Below are positions 27,200-35,008 of a stretch of DNA of 64,000 nucleotides, piece after piece; the first letter of the stretch is position 1, and each line of letters opens with the position of its first letter. The DNA comes from Candidatus Nitrohelix vancouverensis. Its GTDB lineage: Bacteria > Nitrospinota > Nitrospinia > Nitrospinales > VA-1. Under the pieces are notes generated by a model. That model was not told where the DNA came from. It saw only the letters and a program-made list of their open reading frames with translations, and made no database searches. The DNA is taken from NCBI GenBank assembly GCA_015698305.1, contig CP048620.1, positions 2,936,001 to 3,000,000 of the forward strand, read 5' to 3'. A program made the translations under genes and the position numbers.

Positions 27200-27901
27200 T
27201 CAGGCTTCAAACATATAGCCTTTTTCCCTGACAGTGATGATGCGTTTAGGTTTTTGCGGATTTTTTTCAAAATATTTTCGGAGCTTGGCGATGAAATTAT
27301 CGACCGTGCGGGTTTCGGTTCCAGGATCATAGCCCCAGACCTTTTCCAGCAGTTCTTCCCGGCCCACGACGTTTCCCTTGTTTGAAACCAGAAGCTTCAT
27401 CACCATCGATTCCTTGACAGTTAGAAAAAATTCGCCGTCTTTGCCCAAAGCCCGCCCCACGCTGAAATTGATCCACATGCCGTCGAAATGAAAAATTTCA
27501 TTATCGTGGACCGGTTCCTTGTACCATTCGATCCTGCGAAAAATCCCCTGCACTCGCAACAAGAGCTCCGGCAGGTGAAAGGGTTTTGTCAGGTAATCGT
27601 CCGCCCCCGCTTCCAAACCGATCTCGCGGTCTTCCGCAGTGGACTTAGCCGACAGCATCAAAATGGGAAAACGAATATTCGTCTTGCGAATCCGTTTGGC
27701 GACTTCAATGCCGCCGAGTTTTGGGAGCATCAAATCGAGAATGATCAGATCAAATTCTTCACGGTTGAGCAGTTCCAGAGCTTCCTCGCCGTCGCCTGCT
27801 ACAGAAGTGTCATAGCCCTCCTGCTCCAGATTGAACTTCAACCCGCGAGCCAGGTGAGGCTCGTCCTCAACCAATAATATGCGCTTGCCCTTGGAATTCA
27901 T
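27200..27901 (-). CDS. OmpR/PhoB-family response regulator
   Basis: A 233-residue two-component regulator. The receiver domain (about 5-118) has the acidic pair EDE, the phospho-acceptor aspartate in LIILDLMLPKLGG, and the lysine in LTKPFHLPEL. The C-terminal winged-helix DNA-binding domain ends with RTVDNFIAKLRKYF and ITVREKGYMFE. No histidine kinase is adjacent, so the partner must be elsewhere. The neighbours (bioD and an HtrA-type protease) do not reveal the regulon. Confidence 0.93.
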   Translation of the reverse strand: MNSKGKRILLVEDEPHLARGLKFNLEQEGYDTSVAGDGEEALELLNREEFDLIILDLMLPKLGGIEVAKRIRKTNIRFPILMLSAKSTAEDREIGLEAGADDYLTKPFHLPELLLRVQGIFRRIEWYKEPVHDNEIFHFDGMWINFSVGRALGKDGEFFLTVKESMVMKLLVSNKGNVVGREELLEKVWGYDPGTETRTVDNFIAKLRKYFEKNPQKPKRIITVREKGYMFEA

Positions 27902-28007
27902 TTAGATGGTTCGGTCCGGTAAAACAGAATTGAAAAGCAGAGATGTCTGCGCCCTATAATACCCGCTATCGACGCCCTTTTCCAGAGCTGGAAACTCAAA
28001 CTGCGAA

Positions 28008-29168
28008 TCAGACCGGTTTTTCCTGAAGGATCAGATTCAAAGCCAACAAACGGTTGTTGCGCCATACTTTCAGCTGAACAGAATCCCCGATCTTGTATTG
28101 ACTCAGCGTTTGCGTCAAGTCGTTCATCGTTTCAATTTTGCGGTCGTTGAGGCCGAGAATGATGTCGCCATCCACCGCCAGGCGCATGTTTCCCAGACTG
28201 ACTTCCCTTCGCCCGCCCTGCACGCCGCCCTTGTGCGCGGGACTGCCCATCACCACGTCGACCACCACGACGCCTTTGTCGAAGTCCACGCCGATCGCTT
28301 TCGAAAGTTCAGGATTCAAAGGCAGGCCGGACACACCAAGCCAGGGCACGGCAAATTTTCCCGATGTAATGAGTTGCGATGCCACCTGCCTGGCGCGGTT
28401 GATCGGAATCGCAAAACCAATGCCCTGATAGCCGCCGGACATGCTGAAAATAGCCGTGTTGATGCCCACCACCTCGCCGCTCGAATTGAGCAAGGGTCCG
28501 CCCGAATTACCCGGGTTGATCGCCGCATCGGTCTGAATCAGATTCTCAAGAATGCTCCCATCCTCATTCTGGATGTGACGGTCCAGCGCGCTGATGACGC
28601 CGCTCGTCAGGGTCTGCGACAGACCGAAGGGGTTGCCGATCGCGATGGCCTTTTGACCCACCCGAATCAAGTCGGAATTCCCCAATCGCGCAACGCGATC
28701 CACAAAGCGAGACGGAATTTTGATGACCGCAAGATCCGTCGACGGCGCCTTGCCGATCAAAACCGCGTCCGCCCGCTTTGTACCGTCCAGCGTGACCGTT
28801 ATTTTTTGCGCGCCTTCAACCACATGATTGTTGGTCAGTATGTAACCTTGCTGATCAATGATCACGCCCGTCCCCTGCCCTTGCGTCGGAACGATCTGTC
28901 GCCAGAAATTCATCGACAAGGCCGTCGACGCGATGTTGACGACGGCGGAACGATTATTATCATACACCCGCGTCGTTATCTCTTCATCCCGAGTCGCCAA
29001 CGGAGCGCCGCTGGAGCGGTTCTCCGGTCGATTGAAATCAAGGTCCTGAGCCATCGGCCGACCGAACAGGGAAAACTTGATCGTATCCCAGTTTTCAAAA
29101 GTTAACGCGCCCATAAAAAAGATCAGAATCCAAAGCGCGGTCTGTCGAAAAAAATCACTCCAGCTCAT
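28008..29168 (-). CDS. HtrA/Deg-type periplasmic serine protease
   Basis: Trypsin-like protease for damaged envelope proteins. The N-terminus has one hydrophobic segment (WILIFFMGALTF) that can act as an uncleaved anchor. The catalytic triad is visible: His in LTNNHVVEGA, Asp in STDLAVIKI, and Ser in NPGNSGGPLL. A single PDZ domain follows from about 285. One PDZ and the anchor make it closer to DegS-like proteins than to two-PDZ DegP. It is divergent from the three Hsp20 genes, 214 bp away, and its function in protein quality control fits that pairing. Confidence 0.93.
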   Translation of the reverse strand: MSWSDFFRQTALWILIFFMGALTFENWDTIKFSLFGRPMAQDLDFNRPENRSSGAPLATRDEEITTRVYDNNRSAVVNIASTALSMNFWRQIVPTQGQGTGVIIDQQGYILTNNHVVEGAQKITVTLDGTKRADAVLIGKAPSTDLAVIKIPSRFVDRVARLGNSDLIRVGQKAIAIGNPFGLSQTLTSGVISALDRHIQNEDGSILENLIQTDAAINPGNSGGPLLNSSGEVVGINTAIFSMSGGYQGIGFAIPINRARQVASQLITSGKFAVPWLGVSGLPLNPELSKAIGVDFDKGVVVVDVVMGSPAHKGGVQGGRREVSLGNMRLAVDGDIILGLNDRKIETMNDLTQTLSQYKIGDSVQLKVWRNNRLLALNLILQEKPV

Positions 29169-29302
29169 TTCAATTTTCCAGCAGGGTTAAAAAATTTTAA
29201 TCTATACATTTCTTCCTCAGCTTGCGCAGTAGCTCCATAAAACCGCTATTTTACAGGAGAAAACGGGGCTGTAAAACTTAAAAAAATTTTTCACACAGTC
29301 GC

Positions 29303-29331
29303 TTGACTCTTCAAAAATCTAATTTTATTTA
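29303..29331 (+). promoter_or_regulatory. Candidate promoter of the Hsp20 gene cluster
   Basis: TTGACT is separated by 17 bp from TATTTA, about 52 bp upstream of the first Hsp20 start. The match to the sigma-70 consensus is good at -35. I saw no CIRCE inverted repeat, so HrcA control is not indicated. Confidence 0.55.
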
Positions 29332-29382
29332 TTTTGCAGAGGGTAGTTATCACTCAACCAATGCTTATTCAGGAGGATCATT

Positions 29383-29820
29383 ATGTTACTCGACAGTTAT
29401 ACAAATTGGGAAACCTGGGACCCTTTCAGGGAGATCAATCAATTGCAGGAAGAGGTCAACCGTCGCTTTTCAAACCGCAGGGTCGACGCAGTCGCCTACC
29501 CCAAAGTCAATATCTGGCAGACCGATGAAGGTTGCACCGTGACCTGCGAACTACCTGGCCTTTCGCCCGAAGACCTGGATATCTCGGTAAAAAACCGAGA
29601 GTTGACTCTAAAAGGCGAACGCAAAACAGGCGAGTCGACAAGCGATGAAAGCTACTTCGTCAAGGAACGTTCCTTTGGAAAATTTTCCAGAACGATCAAA
29701 CTACCCTTCCGGGTCGATTCCGATAAAACGGAAGCGCATTTTAAAAATGGAATTTTAACCATTTCCCTGCGCCTCCCGGAAGAAGACAAACCCAAAACCA
29801 TTGCGATTCAATCGCATTAA
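29383..29820 (+). CDS. Small heat-shock protein Hsp20 (first of three)
   Basis: ATP-independent chaperone that holds unfolding proteins. The 145-residue protein has a short N-terminal arm (WDPFREINQLQEEVNRRF), an alpha-crystallin domain (about 45-130; VTCELPGLSPEDLDISVKN) and the conserved FKNGILTISLRLP near the end. AGGAGG lies upstream of the ATG. The second Hsp20 gene starts 17 nt later, so cotranscription is likely. The proximal proline-rich tail lacks a clear IxI motif. Confidence 0.93.
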   Translation: MLLDSYTNWETWDPFREINQLQEEVNRRFSNRRVDAVAYPKVNIWQTDEGCTVTCELPGLSPEDLDISVKNRELTLKGERKTGESTSDESYFVKERSFGKFSRTIKLPFRVDSDKTEAHFKNGILTISLRLPEEDKPKTIAIQSH

Positions 29821-29837
29821 TACAGGAGAATGCAATC

Positions 29838-30251
29838 ATGTCTGATACCAACGTAGCAACAGTAGAGCAGGATGAAATGAAAACTGAAGCGGCGGCTGTC
29901 GAGCCGATGCAAAAACGGGAGACCTATCTGCCGCTGGCGGACATTAAGGACCACGAGGAAACGGTGGTCGTTGCGATGGATATGCCCGGCGTCAGCCGCG
30001 AATCAGTGGACGTCACCGTCGACAAGGACGTTCTGACAATCACTGGCAAGCTGGAGGCGGAAGGACCGCGGGCGGATTGGAAAGCGATCTGGCATGAATA
30101 CCCAGAAGGCAATTACAAACGTTCATTCCGCCTGGCAGGAAACTTTGAAACAAACCAGATCAATGCGGTTATGAAACATGGGGTGTTGACTCTAAGTTTG
30201 CCCAAGAAAAAAGAGCTCACGCCTCAGAAAATAACCGTCAGCTCAAATTGA
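29838..30251 (+). CDS. Small heat-shock protein Hsp20 (second of three)
   Basis: A 137-residue alpha-crystallin protein with a different N-terminal arm (acidic, EQDEMKTEAAAVEP). The alpha-crystallin domain has VVAMDMPGVSRESVDVTVDK and HGVLTLSLPKK. It is shorter and more acidic than its neighbours, and its sequence is clearly distinct from both, so the three are old paralogues rather than a recent tandem copy. ACAGGAGAATG provides its ribosome site. Confidence 0.9.
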   Translation: MSDTNVATVEQDEMKTEAAAVEPMQKRETYLPLADIKDHEETVVVAMDMPGVSRESVDVTVDKDVLTITGKLEAEGPRADWKAIWHEYPEGNYKRSFRLAGNFETNQINAVMKHGVLTLSLPKKKELTPQKITVSSN

Positions 30252-30281
30252 AGTTCGGTTTCTATCGCAAGGAGATGACTC

Positions 30282-30776
30282 ATGAAAATCAAGGATTTGA
30301 TTCCATGGAGCCGTGAAAAGGAAATGGAGAATCCCTTCGCGGCTCTGCAAAACGAAATGAATCGTCTCTTCAATAATTTTTCCAGCTCGGGATTCAACGC
30401 TCCGTTCTTTAATGGCGAGAATGGGACAATGAAAGAAATCTACCCCAATATCGACCTGTTGGAAACGGAGAAAGAATTCATCGTGAATGCCGAGCTACCC
30501 GGTATTGATGAGAAGGACGTCGATGTGAAACTCACACACAACCAACTCATCATCAAGGGTGAAAAAAAAGAAGAGAAATTCGAAGAGGAGAAAAACGGCT
30601 ATGTGCGAACAGAACGTTCCTTCGGTTCATTTTACAGATCGATCCCCGTTCCAGCGGGAATCGATCCACAAAAAATCAATGCCGAATTTAAAAAAGGCGT
30701 TCTGAAGGTCACACTGGGCAAATCAAAAGAGGCTCAGGAGGAAGTCGTTAAAATTCCGATTCACGCAGTGAATTGA
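30282..30776 (+). CDS. Small heat-shock protein Hsp20 (third of three)
   Basis: A 164-residue Hsp20 with a longer N-terminal arm (LIPWSREKEMENPFAALQNE) and the alpha-crystallin domain from about 50 (IDLLETEKEFIVNAELPG). FKKGVLKVTLGKS closes the domain. AAGGAG lies just upstream of the ATG. Class A and class B Hsp20s often form mixed oligomers, so the three products may act together, which is inference. Confidence 0.92.
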   Translation: MKIKDLIPWSREKEMENPFAALQNEMNRLFNNFSSSGFNAPFFNGENGTMKEIYPNIDLLETEKEFIVNAELPGIDEKDVDVKLTHNQLIIKGEKKEEKFEEEKNGYVRTERSFGSFYRSIPVPAGIDPQKINAEFKKGVLKVTLGKSKEAQEEVVKIPIHAVN

Positions 30777-30848
30777 GGAAACCTGGTTTCCTCAAAATAA
30801 GGCGCCAACGGGTTTAAACCCTCTCCACCCTTGGCGCCTTTCTTATTT
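30774..30848 (+). terminator. Double hairpin terminator after the Hsp20 cluster
   Basis: The first stem (TGAGGAAACC with GGTTTCCTCA) overlaps the Hsp20 stop codon. The second (AAGGCGCCAA with TTGGCGCCTT) is followed by a T-rich stretch. Together they are a likely transcript end. Confidence 0.75.
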
Positions 30849-30898
30849 TCCACACCACTCAATCGCAATTACAACCCGGGGAAGCGCCCGGGGCCGAA

Positions 30899-32710
30899 TC
30901 ACATCATCGCTTGCGGTTCACCCGCCGTAACCTGGTTTTTGACGTAGAGGTCGGGTAAATCGTTCACTCCAAAATGCGTGATGTATAGAAAGACATGCTC
31001 GCGCGCGTTGATGCGCATCGCCCAGGGGTCGAAATCATCGCGATAAAAATTCTGGTATTTTTCCATCGCTTCTTCAATCGTCAAACCGGATTCAGGCGTG
31101 TAATAATAATCCATCGCCAGATCATGTTCGGGATAATCCGTCACCTTGATTTTATAGTCGTCAATATTTTTATAAACCGGCGCGTTCTTATACAAGACGA
31201 AGAAATACATTTCAACCGAGTGGATTTTATCCTGATTCGCCAATAAAAATCGCCGCGTGTCTTCGGCTTCTTCAGGGGTTTCCGAAGGAAAACCATAGAA
31301 GGCCATGACATGGCTCCAGATACCCACCCGCCGGGCTTCCGACAAATTGACGACAGCCGCCTTGATGTCCGTGTCCTTTTTCACCAATTTGATGATCCTC
31401 TGATTGGCCGACTCCAGACCGAAGTACAAGGATCGACAACCTGCTTCGGCCGCCTTGTCCCACACTTCAGGTTCCAGCAAGCTGGCTTCAAAACGGATCA
31501 GGGTCGTCCAGAAAATATCCAGCTTTCGGTCGACCATGATCGGCGGTAACTTTTTGAATAACGCAGGGGGAAACGATTCGTCGGTGAACAGGAAATGCTG
31601 GGTGTTGTATTTTTTCTTCAAAAATTCCAGTTCATCGACAATCTGGTCTGCGTGTTTGGCGCGGAACTGGTCAATATAACCCGCCCCATGATCGCAAAAG
31701 GTACATTTCCCCCAATAACATCCCCGCGTTCCAAGATAAGGAACCAGTTTCTCGGGTGAGAAATATTTTTCCCAGGGGAAGCCGTCAAAATCCGGCGGCG
31801 GTAATTCGGTCACCCGCTCCTGATACAACTCGTTCACATGAACGGCGCCCGCTTCATCCTTGTAAATAAGATTGGTCACTTCAGACATCGGGCGTTGCCC
31901 GTCCAGAGCTTCGACCAGGCGGACAATGGAATGCTCGCCCTCATAGCAGATCATTGAATCAAACGCCTTGCCAATCAAATGATCCTTTTTCTGCAGGACA
32001 TCCTTCAAGCGCGTGATGATATTGCCGCCAACGGTGATATGGATATTCGGGTAACGATCCTTAATCAAAGTGGAAAAGGTGATTCCCGCCATTAACTGCA
32101 CCGGGGTGCCTATGGAAATGCCGATCAAGTCGGGCTTCTCCTCTTCGATGGCGGGAAAAACAAGCCGACGACAAACATCGGCATAAACATTAACGTCGTC
32201 GTCATACGGCGCCTTAGTCAAATCCTCGGACACCCAGGGTCGGTAAATATTCAGGTTGCTTTCCATCGGGTAAAAATTGATGCTCGCCGGAAAATACGCG
32301 GCGGATATATATTCCATCACCTCGCGGAATGCGTTGAGCGCCCATTCACACTTGTCCACCTCGTAGAATTCTTCGCAACGCATGATGACCTTGGCGCGTT
32401 CAACCTTTTCAATATGGTAGTCGAAATCGACATAAGTGTAGTCTGTCAACATTTTAGCCAGCTTGCTATCTTCCTCAGTCGCCTGACCGCGCGCCTCTTT
32501 CACCTTCAAATGCTCGATTCGGGAAAGGATCTTGTCGCGCGCAAATTCCAGAAACTCCCTCGTAAAAAAGTGGTCGTACATCTCAACATTGATGTCCTTT
32601 TGAACCACTTCTATGCCATTTTGGCGCAAAACGGAGGTCAAACTGGGCAACGCCAGATAAGGGGCTGTGGGAACCCATTCCGGCGGAAATAACAGCATCA
32701 CTTTTTTCAT
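30899..32710 (-). CDS. B12-binding-type radical SAM protein, unknown substrate
   Basis: A 603-residue protein with an N-terminal region resembling the cobalamin-binding fold (VMLLFPPEWVPTAPYLALP, then DLIGISIGTPVQLMAGITF). The radical SAM cluster motif is CYWGKCTFCDHG at about 330-341. The later SLYFGLESANQRIIKLV and VMAFYGFPSETPEEAEDT are typical of the B12-radical SAM group, which methylates or rearranges complex molecules. The N-terminus lacks a clear DxHxxG motif, so cobalamin binding is uncertain. No biosynthetic cluster surrounds it. Confidence 0.8.
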   Translation of the reverse strand: MKKVMLLFPPEWVPTAPYLALPSLTSVLRQNGIEVVQKDINVEMYDHFFTREFLEFARDKILSRIEHLKVKEARGQATEEDSKLAKMLTDYTYVDFDYHIEKVERAKVIMRCEEFYEVDKCEWALNAFREVMEYISAAYFPASINFYPMESNLNIYRPWVSEDLTKAPYDDDVNVYADVCRRLVFPAIEEEKPDLIGISIGTPVQLMAGITFSTLIKDRYPNIHITVGGNIITRLKDVLQKKDHLIGKAFDSMICYEGEHSIVRLVEALDGQRPMSEVTNLIYKDEAGAVHVNELYQERVTELPPPDFDGFPWEKYFSPEKLVPYLGTRGCYWGKCTFCDHGAGYIDQFRAKHADQIVDELEFLKKKYNTQHFLFTDESFPPALFKKLPPIMVDRKLDIFWTTLIRFEASLLEPEVWDKAAEAGCRSLYFGLESANQRIIKLVKKDTDIKAAVVNLSEARRVGIWSHVMAFYGFPSETPEEAEDTRRFLLANQDKIHSVEMYFFVLYKNAPVYKNIDDYKIKVTDYPEHDLAMDYYYTPESGLTIEEAMEKYQNFYRDDFDPWAMRINAREHVFLYITHFGVNDLPDLYVKNQVTAGEPQAMM

Positions 32711-33030
32711 GGAAAATTTCCTAAATAAAGTCGCAATACCTAAAACTACTAACTTTTTAATCGTATTACAAGCCCATTTGAATCCAAATAAGGACTACAG
32801 AAATCTTAAGAGTACGATTAGCGCGCAGTCGACAGAGCAAGTTACGAAATGCGCCCCTTCAGTCAGGAGTTTTCATCAATTTTGTGTGGGATTGGCAAAG
32901 GTTAAATGATACCATTAGAACATCCTGAAACCCTTGTCTGCCCCTCTCTCTGGATGGACATGACCGGGTTCAATCGAAATAACTAACGTATTTTCATTAA
33001 ACTTTCATCTACAGGAGACAAACGCAACCC
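32711..33030. other. 320-bp divergent intergenic region
   Basis: It separates the radical SAM gene (minus) from an unknown gene (plus). I see AGGA before the radical SAM ATG and AGGAGA before the plus-strand ATG, and short AT-rich segments. I found no convincing promoter pair, tRNA, riboswitch or reading frame. Confidence 0.6.
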
Positions 33031-33525
33031 ATGGCGGCACAAACCCCAACTCCCGAGACCATAGCAAAAATTTTACTGGATGAAGCAAACCTGGCATTTT
33101 GTGAAACTGCCGAACGTAAAGACGAAAAAGGAAAGCGCACGCTGGAAGGTTCCGGCTGGGATGAAGGCAAAATGGACGGCGAATACGACCAGTCCGACTA
33201 TGAAAAAATCCTGGAATGGCAAATGAAGGCCGCTCAAATCTGCGACGAAAAGCCCGAACTGGAGCAAACCACGGCAGACATGTTTCAAACCGTTTCCGCT
33301 GACAACGCCGCTGACATCATCAAACAAATTCAGGAAGATGAACATCTTCTCGGTCTCGCTCGCGGCGCCATCACGGTTTTCATGCTTCGTTTCCCCACCG
33401 TTCAATCCTTTGTCAACAAGGGACACCCACTGGTGTTGGCCGTGGATGAATACATGCTTGAAAACGCCGATGCGCAAAACTGGCACGATTATCATTTCAT
33501 AGGAAACGAGTTCCGCTGGCTCTAA
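33031..33525 (+). CDS. Soluble protein of unknown function next to a ferredoxin gene
   Basis: A 164-residue, acidic, probably helical protein that I do not recognise. It has no signal peptide and no membrane segment. Short tracts such as FCETAERKDEKGK and NWHDYHFIGNEFRWL stand out but match no family I can name. AGGAGA lies 12 nt before the ATG, at the long end of normal. The next gene, an acidic four-cluster ferredoxin, starts 19 nt after the stop, so the two are likely cotranscribed and may work together. It could be a chaperone or partner of the ferredoxin; this is speculation. Confidence 0.75.
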   Translation: MAAQTPTPETIAKILLDEANLAFCETAERKDEKGKRTLEGSGWDEGKMDGEYDQSDYEKILEWQMKAAQICDEKPELEQTTADMFQTVSADNAADIIKQIQEDEHLLGLARGAITVFMLRFPTVQSFVNKGHPLVLAVDEYMLENADAQNWHDYHFIGNEFRWL

Positions 33526-33544
33526 CCCGCCCGGTGTTCCAATC

Positions 33545-34906
33545 ATGCGATTCCGATACAAACTCGATAAAAAAACGTTCAAGAACAAGAAGGTCGCACC
33601 CCAGCGCATGCCCGGCTGGGATCAGGCGCATGTCGACGCCGACCAGCGCGGCGACCACGCTTCGAATGACGGGGATGTTCTTGCTCTCGACGCCGACACG
33701 ATTTCCAGCCAGCATCAAAAAGACGTAGACAAGAAAAATGCTGAAATCAGGGAGGTGTCGCGCCGCGATCTCTTCTCTTTCGCGCGACTCGGTGATTTTT
33801 CTGAAGCCGTGGAAGAGGAAGAAAAAAAACGCCGGAAAAAACGCCGCTCCTCTGAAGAGGACGAAGAACAGGACGAGTCCGAGGAAGAAACCCTCCATGA
33901 AGACGAGGTGAATGAAGATTCCGAAGAGGATGAAACTCCGCCTCCGCCCAAAGTCGGCTTCTTCAAAAAAATATTCAACAAACTCAAACCCGGTTCCAAA
34001 TCCGAAGACGAAGAACCTCAAGCGGTTCCCGGCCCAAACTCCATAGCCGCCAGCGCCGCAGAAGCCGTGCGGGAAGAATTGCGCGCCGCAGAAGAAGAGG
34101 AAGAAGTCGAGATCGTTCCCGAAGAACCGGAGGCCGAATACGATCGCCGCAACCTGCTCAAACAAGGCATTCATTTTTTCGCCAAACCGGCGATGGACTC
34201 GGTTCAGGAGAAAATCGACAAAGTAAACACCACCGTCGATAAAATCACCAAACGGGTTCCCCTGATTCGTCCCCCGGGAGCGATTTCAGAGAAAGATTTT
34301 TTAAACGCCTGCACGCGTTGCGACAAATGCATTCACGCCTGTCCCAAGGACGCGATCAAAAGAGCGCCCAAGAAAATGGGCTTTTTCATCGCCGGAACGC
34401 CCTACATCGAACCGCTGAAAAATCCCTGCGTCATGTGCGACCATCTGCCCTGCATCTCCGCCTGCCCGGACGGGGCGCTGTTGCCGGTCGCCAGCCCCAG
34501 CGACGTGAACATGGGCTACGCCATTCTCGATAAAGGCCGCTGTCAGGCCTACGGCGACACCTTCTGCCAGCAATGCGTGATCGACTGCCCCATCCCCGGA
34601 GCCATCACCCAGACGGTCGACAGCAAACCCGTCATCCATAAGAATATCTGCACCGGATGCGGCGTATGCGCTCGCTCTTGTAGCACCGTCAATATTCCCG
34701 TCGCCATCAAGATCAAACCGCAAATGGTGGTCGAGCACCAGTTGAAGAAAAAACGACTGGAAAGAGAAAAAGCCGAACGCGAAGCGGAAGAGCAGGAAGC
34801 CCGCCTGAGAATGGCTGAAGAAGAGGCACAGGAAGAGGCACAGGAAGAAGCGCAGGAAGAAAACGAAGTCGAGTTGACCGCCCCCGCCGAAGACACAAAA
34901 GAATAG
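33545..34906 (+). CDS. Hyperacidic ferredoxin with four [4Fe-4S]-type cysteine motifs
   Basis: A 453-residue protein with a long, very acidic and basic-patched N-terminal half (about 1-245) and a ferredoxin half resembling NapF/NapG. The cysteine motifs are CTRCDKCIHACP, CVMCDHLPCISACP, CQQCVIDCP and CTGCGVCARSC. Two RR-containing segments occur inside the N-terminal region (SRRDLFSF, DRRNLLKQ), not at the start, so a Tat signal is not evident and the protein is probably cytoplasmic. The C-terminus is a glutamate-rich tail with EEAQ repeats. The role would be multi-electron transfer to an unknown partner. Confidence 0.82.
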   Translation: MRFRYKLDKKTFKNKKVAPQRMPGWDQAHVDADQRGDHASNDGDVLALDADTISSQHQKDVDKKNAEIREVSRRDLFSFARLGDFSEAVEEEEKKRRKKRRSSEEDEEQDESEEETLHEDEVNEDSEEDETPPPPKVGFFKKIFNKLKPGSKSEDEEPQAVPGPNSIAASAAEAVREELRAAEEEEEVEIVPEEPEAEYDRRNLLKQGIHFFAKPAMDSVQEKIDKVNTTVDKITKRVPLIRPPGAISEKDFLNACTRCDKCIHACPKDAIKRAPKKMGFFIAGTPYIEPLKNPCVMCDHLPCISACPDGALLPVASPSDVNMGYAILDKGRCQAYGDTFCQQCVIDCPIPGAITQTVDSKPVIHKNICTGCGVCARSCSTVNIPVAIKIKPQMVVEHQLKKKRLEREKAEREAEEQEARLRMAEEEAQEEAQEEAQEENEVELTAPAEDTKE

Positions 34907-35008
34907 CTCAATTTTAAACTTGCAAGTTGCGCCTCGTTTAATTATCCTTGGTGGTCTTTGTCCACTGCCAGCCCGCGAGGGCGTTACCATTCAGCTTCCC
35001 AAATCATC

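Noticed and set aside
27954-27959. TATAAT in the gap before the response regulator
   Set aside because: It points to the plus strand, where no gene follows, and has no -35 partner.
30874-30892. CCCGGG inverted repeat at the end of the radical SAM gene as a terminator
   Set aside because: No T-run on either strand.
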